A DNA stretch of 9,083 nucleotides, taken from Desulfobacteraceae bacterium. Its GTDB lineage: Bacteria > Desulfobacterota > Desulfobacteria > Desulfobacterales > UBA5616. A program made the translations under genes and the position numbers. Under the pieces are notes generated by a model. The model saw only the letters and a list, made by a program, of their open reading frames with translations, searched no databases and was not told the DNA's origin. The DNA lies in NCBI GenBank assembly GCA_030620375.1, contig JAUXEW010000098.1:1-9083 (forward strand), read 5' to 3'. Positions 7,201 to 9,083 of this stretch are shown piece after piece; position 1 is the stretch's first letter, and each line of letters begins with the position of its first letter.

Positions 7201-8076
7201 ATGAATAAACGCAACATACGGCTTTTATACGGATTCATCCTGATCACGGCGGTATGCTTTTTCGTATTTTATCTGTTCCCTAAGGACGAGGTAAAACAGC
7301 ATATTATCATTGCTTTTAACCAGGCTTACCCGGATTATAGCCTCGATTTCGATCGCATTAAACCGGCTTTACCGCTGAGTTTGAAACTTGACAGTGTAAC
7401 GGTTTCTTTTAAAGGCGATACGGTTTCTTTTAAAGGCGATGAGGCGTTTAACGCCGACTACTTAAAGGTCGGCTATCCTGTTTCGTCATTGTTTGGATCC
7501 GGCAATTCGTTTTCACTCAAGAGCAGGGCTTATGACGGCACCCTAAAAGGGAACGTCAACATCATTAAAAACGAATCGAACCGGCAAATCGTGGCTGATA
7601 TGCGGTTATCGCATATCCAGATAAAAAATATAAATGCAATTCATCAAGTTACCGAGGGAAAACTAACCGGCTTGATAGAGGGAACCATTGCTTATGACAG
7701 TACCGGATCTTCCGACCAAGCAACGGCCAGGCTTAGCCTTACAGACGGCGAATTTCCTTTGGCCATATCCTTTATTGACCTTGGTCAGGCTAACTTCAGC
7801 GAAATCAATATTGATGCAACATTAAACCAGCAAAGTTTATCGGTAAACCAGTTCACCTTAAAAGGAATGCAAATAGACGGTCAACTTTCCGGAACGATTA
7901 CATTGAAAGATCCGATTTATAAAAGTGTATTGAACCTTAGGGGAATGATTCAACTACATCCTAAATTTTTACAAACACTGCCGTCGAATTTGATTCCCGG
8001 AAAACTATTCGGTAAAAACGGCCTCCCCTTTAGTATTTCCGGGACGTTTGATAAACCGGATTTTTCTATCCGATAA
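7201..8076 (+). CDS. gspN: Type II secretion system protein GspN
   Basis: This 291-residue protein fits GspN of the type found in Desulfobacterota, Geobacter-like and Leptospira clusters. GspN is an accessory inner-membrane component, not needed in all systems, and its role is unsettled. One N-terminal transmembrane helix (about 8-26) anchors a periplasmic, strand-rich domain. Sequence such as LKLDSVTVSF (61-70), DYLKVGYPVSSLFG, and YDGTLKGNV has the look of AsmA-like repeats; that link is inference. A perfect 21-base tandem duplication at 7399-7440 gives TVSFKGD twice (67-73 and 74-80) without breaking the frame. No clear ribosome binding site precedes the ATG. The gene lies between gspM and gspC, 22 bases from each. 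Confidence is higher for GspN by context than for any specific function. Confidence 0.85.
   Translation: MNKRNIRLLYGFILITAVCFFVFYLFPKDEVKQHIIIAFNQAYPDYSLDFDRIKPALPLSLKLDSVTVSFKGDTVSFKGDEAFNADYLKVGYPVSSLFGSGNSFSLKSRAYDGTLKGNVNIIKNESNRQIVADMRLSHIQIKNINAIHQVTEGKLTGLIEGTIAYDSTGSSDQATARLSLTDGEFPLAISFIDLGQANFSEINIDATLNQQSLSVNQFTLKGMQIDGQLSGTITLKDPIYKSVLNLRGMIQLHPKFLQTLPSNLIPGKLFGKNGLPFSISGTFDKPDFSIR
7399..7440 (+). repeat. Perfect 21-bp tandem duplication within gspN
   Basis: The unit at 7399-7419 is repeated exactly at 7420-7440. It encodes TVSFKGD twice. Perfect identity, including synonymous positions, suggests a recent duplication or slippage event. The frame is kept. Confidence 0.9.
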
Positions 8077-8098
8077 GGATGACATTTTTTTACTTATC

Positions 8099-8944
8099 AT
8101 GACAAAACCATATTTTGTATTAATCAATTGTTTGTTCATCATCGCCGCAGCCTACCTGGGTGTCAGTGCGTTTTATCAAATCTCAACCGCTCAAATTGAA
8201 CACTTAGAACCCCTGGAACCATCTAATGGACGGGAATTGTCCATACCGGATACCATCCAGCGCCCATTGTCCCATTACCGGGCAATAGAAAAACGAAATC
8301 TGTTTCATGTTAAAAGCGACACCGAAAAGTCCATAGAACCGGTTAATTTAGAATCATTAGAGCAGACAGATCTTAAGCTTAAATTATGGGGAACCGTTAC
8401 CGGAGACAGCAGCGGCGCTTACGCTGTCATTGAAGATACAAAAGCAAGGTCTCAAAACCTTTACCGGAAAAACGATACCGTTCAAAACGCGGTCATAAAA
8501 ATGATCTTAAGGGAAAAAGTGGTGCTGCGCGTCGGGGGAAAAGACGAAATTTTAGACATGGAAAAAGCCAAAACCGGTCGCGTCTCCAAGAAATCCACCG
8601 TTGCCAGGAGGGCGGCAACGAGTTCCCAAATCATATCCCTTAAACGCTCCCAGATTGATGACGCTTTAAAAAATGTCAATCAACTCATGCAACAGGTAAA
8701 AATCATGCCGCACTTTGACAAAGGTCAGCCGGATGGCTTCAGTCTTACCGGCATTAAACCCAATTCCATCGTCAGGAAGATGGGGCTAAGAAACGGCGAT
8801 ATCATTATCGGAGTAAATGGGCAAAAAATAGAGACCATGGATGATGCGCTGGGTTTTTACCAGCAGTTAAGTTCAGCATCCGATCTTTCAATCCAAATGA
8901 AACGAAGGGGAAGAGAGAGAATCATAGAATACAATATTAAATAG
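8099..8944 (+). CDS. gspC: Type II secretion system protein GspC
   Basis: This 281-residue bitopic inner-membrane protein links the assembly platform to the secretin GspD and helps in substrate recognition. One transmembrane helix covers about 5-27. A Pro/Glu-rich linker leads to the homology region (about 60-155), with the EKRNLFH motif (64-70) and LKLWGTV (94-100) that are signatures of GspC. A C-terminal PDZ domain (about 200-281) shows GFSLTGIKPNSIVRKMGL (213-230) and NGDIIIGVNGQKI (232-244). The ATG at 8099 puts the helix right at the N-terminus. A TTG at 8048 lies inside gspN and is rejected. AAGGATGA (8075-8082) is 16 bases upstream, too far for an ideal ribosome binding site. The stop codon TAG touches the left end of the MITE-like element, but the protein reaches the usual PDZ end, so it does not look truncated. 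Confidence 0.94.
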   Translation: MTKPYFVLINCLFIIAAAYLGVSAFYQISTAQIEHLEPLEPSNGRELSIPDTIQRPLSHYRAIEKRNLFHVKSDTEKSIEPVNLESLEQTDLKLKLWGTVTGDSSGAYAVIEDTKARSQNLYRKNDTVQNAVIKMILREKVVLRVGGKDEILDMEKAKTGRVSKKSTVARRAATSSQIISLKRSQIDDALKNVNQLMQQVKIMPHFDKGQPDGFSLTGIKPNSIVRKMGLRNGDIIIGVNGQKIETMDDALGFYQQLSSASDLSIQMKRRGRERIIEYNIK

Positions 8945-9083
8945 TGTCCGTCCAGAAATGGTCTTTTTGCCCAATCTCATCGTTATGCTCAAAAAATAAT
9001 CCTTGGAATATCAAACATATGCCTCCGATTATTTTTTTTGCATGCCTTGATCTTGAACAAAAATCCTCATTTCTGGATGGACA
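8945..9083. mobile_element. MITE-like palindromic element after gspC
   Basis: The left end TGTCCGTCCAGAAATG (8945-8960) and the reverse complement of the right end (9068-9083, TGTCCATCCAGAAATG) match at 15 of 16 bases. Further inward, TTTTTG (8964-8969) pairs with CAAAAA (9058-9063), ATGC (8985-8988) with GCAT (9040-9043), and AAAAAATAATC (8991-9001) with GATTATTTTTT (9027-9037). The whole 139 bases can thus form one long imperfect hairpin around a loop at 9002-9026. No reading frame encoding a transposase is present. This is the form of a non-autonomous MITE. The right end coincides with the window end, so the target duplication cannot be seen. An alternative is a long intergenic hairpin that ends the gspC transcript; its run of eight T's (9032-9039) lies in the right arm, not after it. 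Confidence 0.65.

Noticed and set aside
8048..8098. TTG start adding 17 residues to GspC
   Set aside because: It would overlap the end of gspN and push the transmembrane helix away from the N-terminus.
332..8944. Type IV pilus operon as an alternative reading
   Set aside because: The FTLIE pseudopilins, GspK without Glu5, GspC with its PDZ domain, and GspL with its C-terminal periplasmic domain are specific to type II secretion.

Overview
The window holds most of a type II secretion system (T2SS, general secretory pathway) gene cluster, with all ten genes on the + strand: gspF, gspG, gspH, gspI, gspJ, gspK, gspL, gspM, gspN and gspC. Protein features, gene order and intergenic repeats suggest a Gram-negative bacterium of the Desulfobacterota (former Deltaproteobacteria, perhaps Desulfobacterales). 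That placement is an inference from style, not a sequence match. Base composition is moderate and looks uniform, and nothing suggests that the genes were recently acquired.

Layout. Positions 1-331 are non-coding and repeat-rich: an imperfect inverted repeat whose arms lie near 1-63 and 141-190, then two direct copies of a REP-like hairpin (195-217 and 261-283). gspF (332-1558) follows. Next come the pseudopilins: major gspG (1654-2103) and minor gspH (2207-2734), gspI (2781-3215), gspJ (3310-3993) and gspK (3993-5078). The inner-membrane assembly-platform proteins gspL (5154-6623) and gspM (6639-7178) come next, then gspN (7201-8076) and gspC (8099-8944). From 8945 to the window end is a palindromic, MITE-like element with 16-bp terminal inverted repeats.

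How the genes work together. GspF, GspL, GspM and GspC form the inner-membrane platform. GspG polymerises into the periplasmic pseudopilus, and GspH, GspI, GspJ and GspK form its tip. GspC links the platform to the outer-membrane secretin GspD. The secretin GspD, the ATPase GspE and the prepilin peptidase GspO are not in the window. Compared with the familiar C-D-E-F-...-N order, this cluster runs F to N and then C, as if circularly permuted, so gspD and gspE may lie just beyond 9083.

I see no evidence of an undescribed system. The points worth a second look are the repeat elements bracketing the operon, a perfect 21-bp in-frame tandem duplication in gspN, and the contrast between strong ribosome binding sites for gspF, gspG and gspM and weak ones for the minor pseudopilins.
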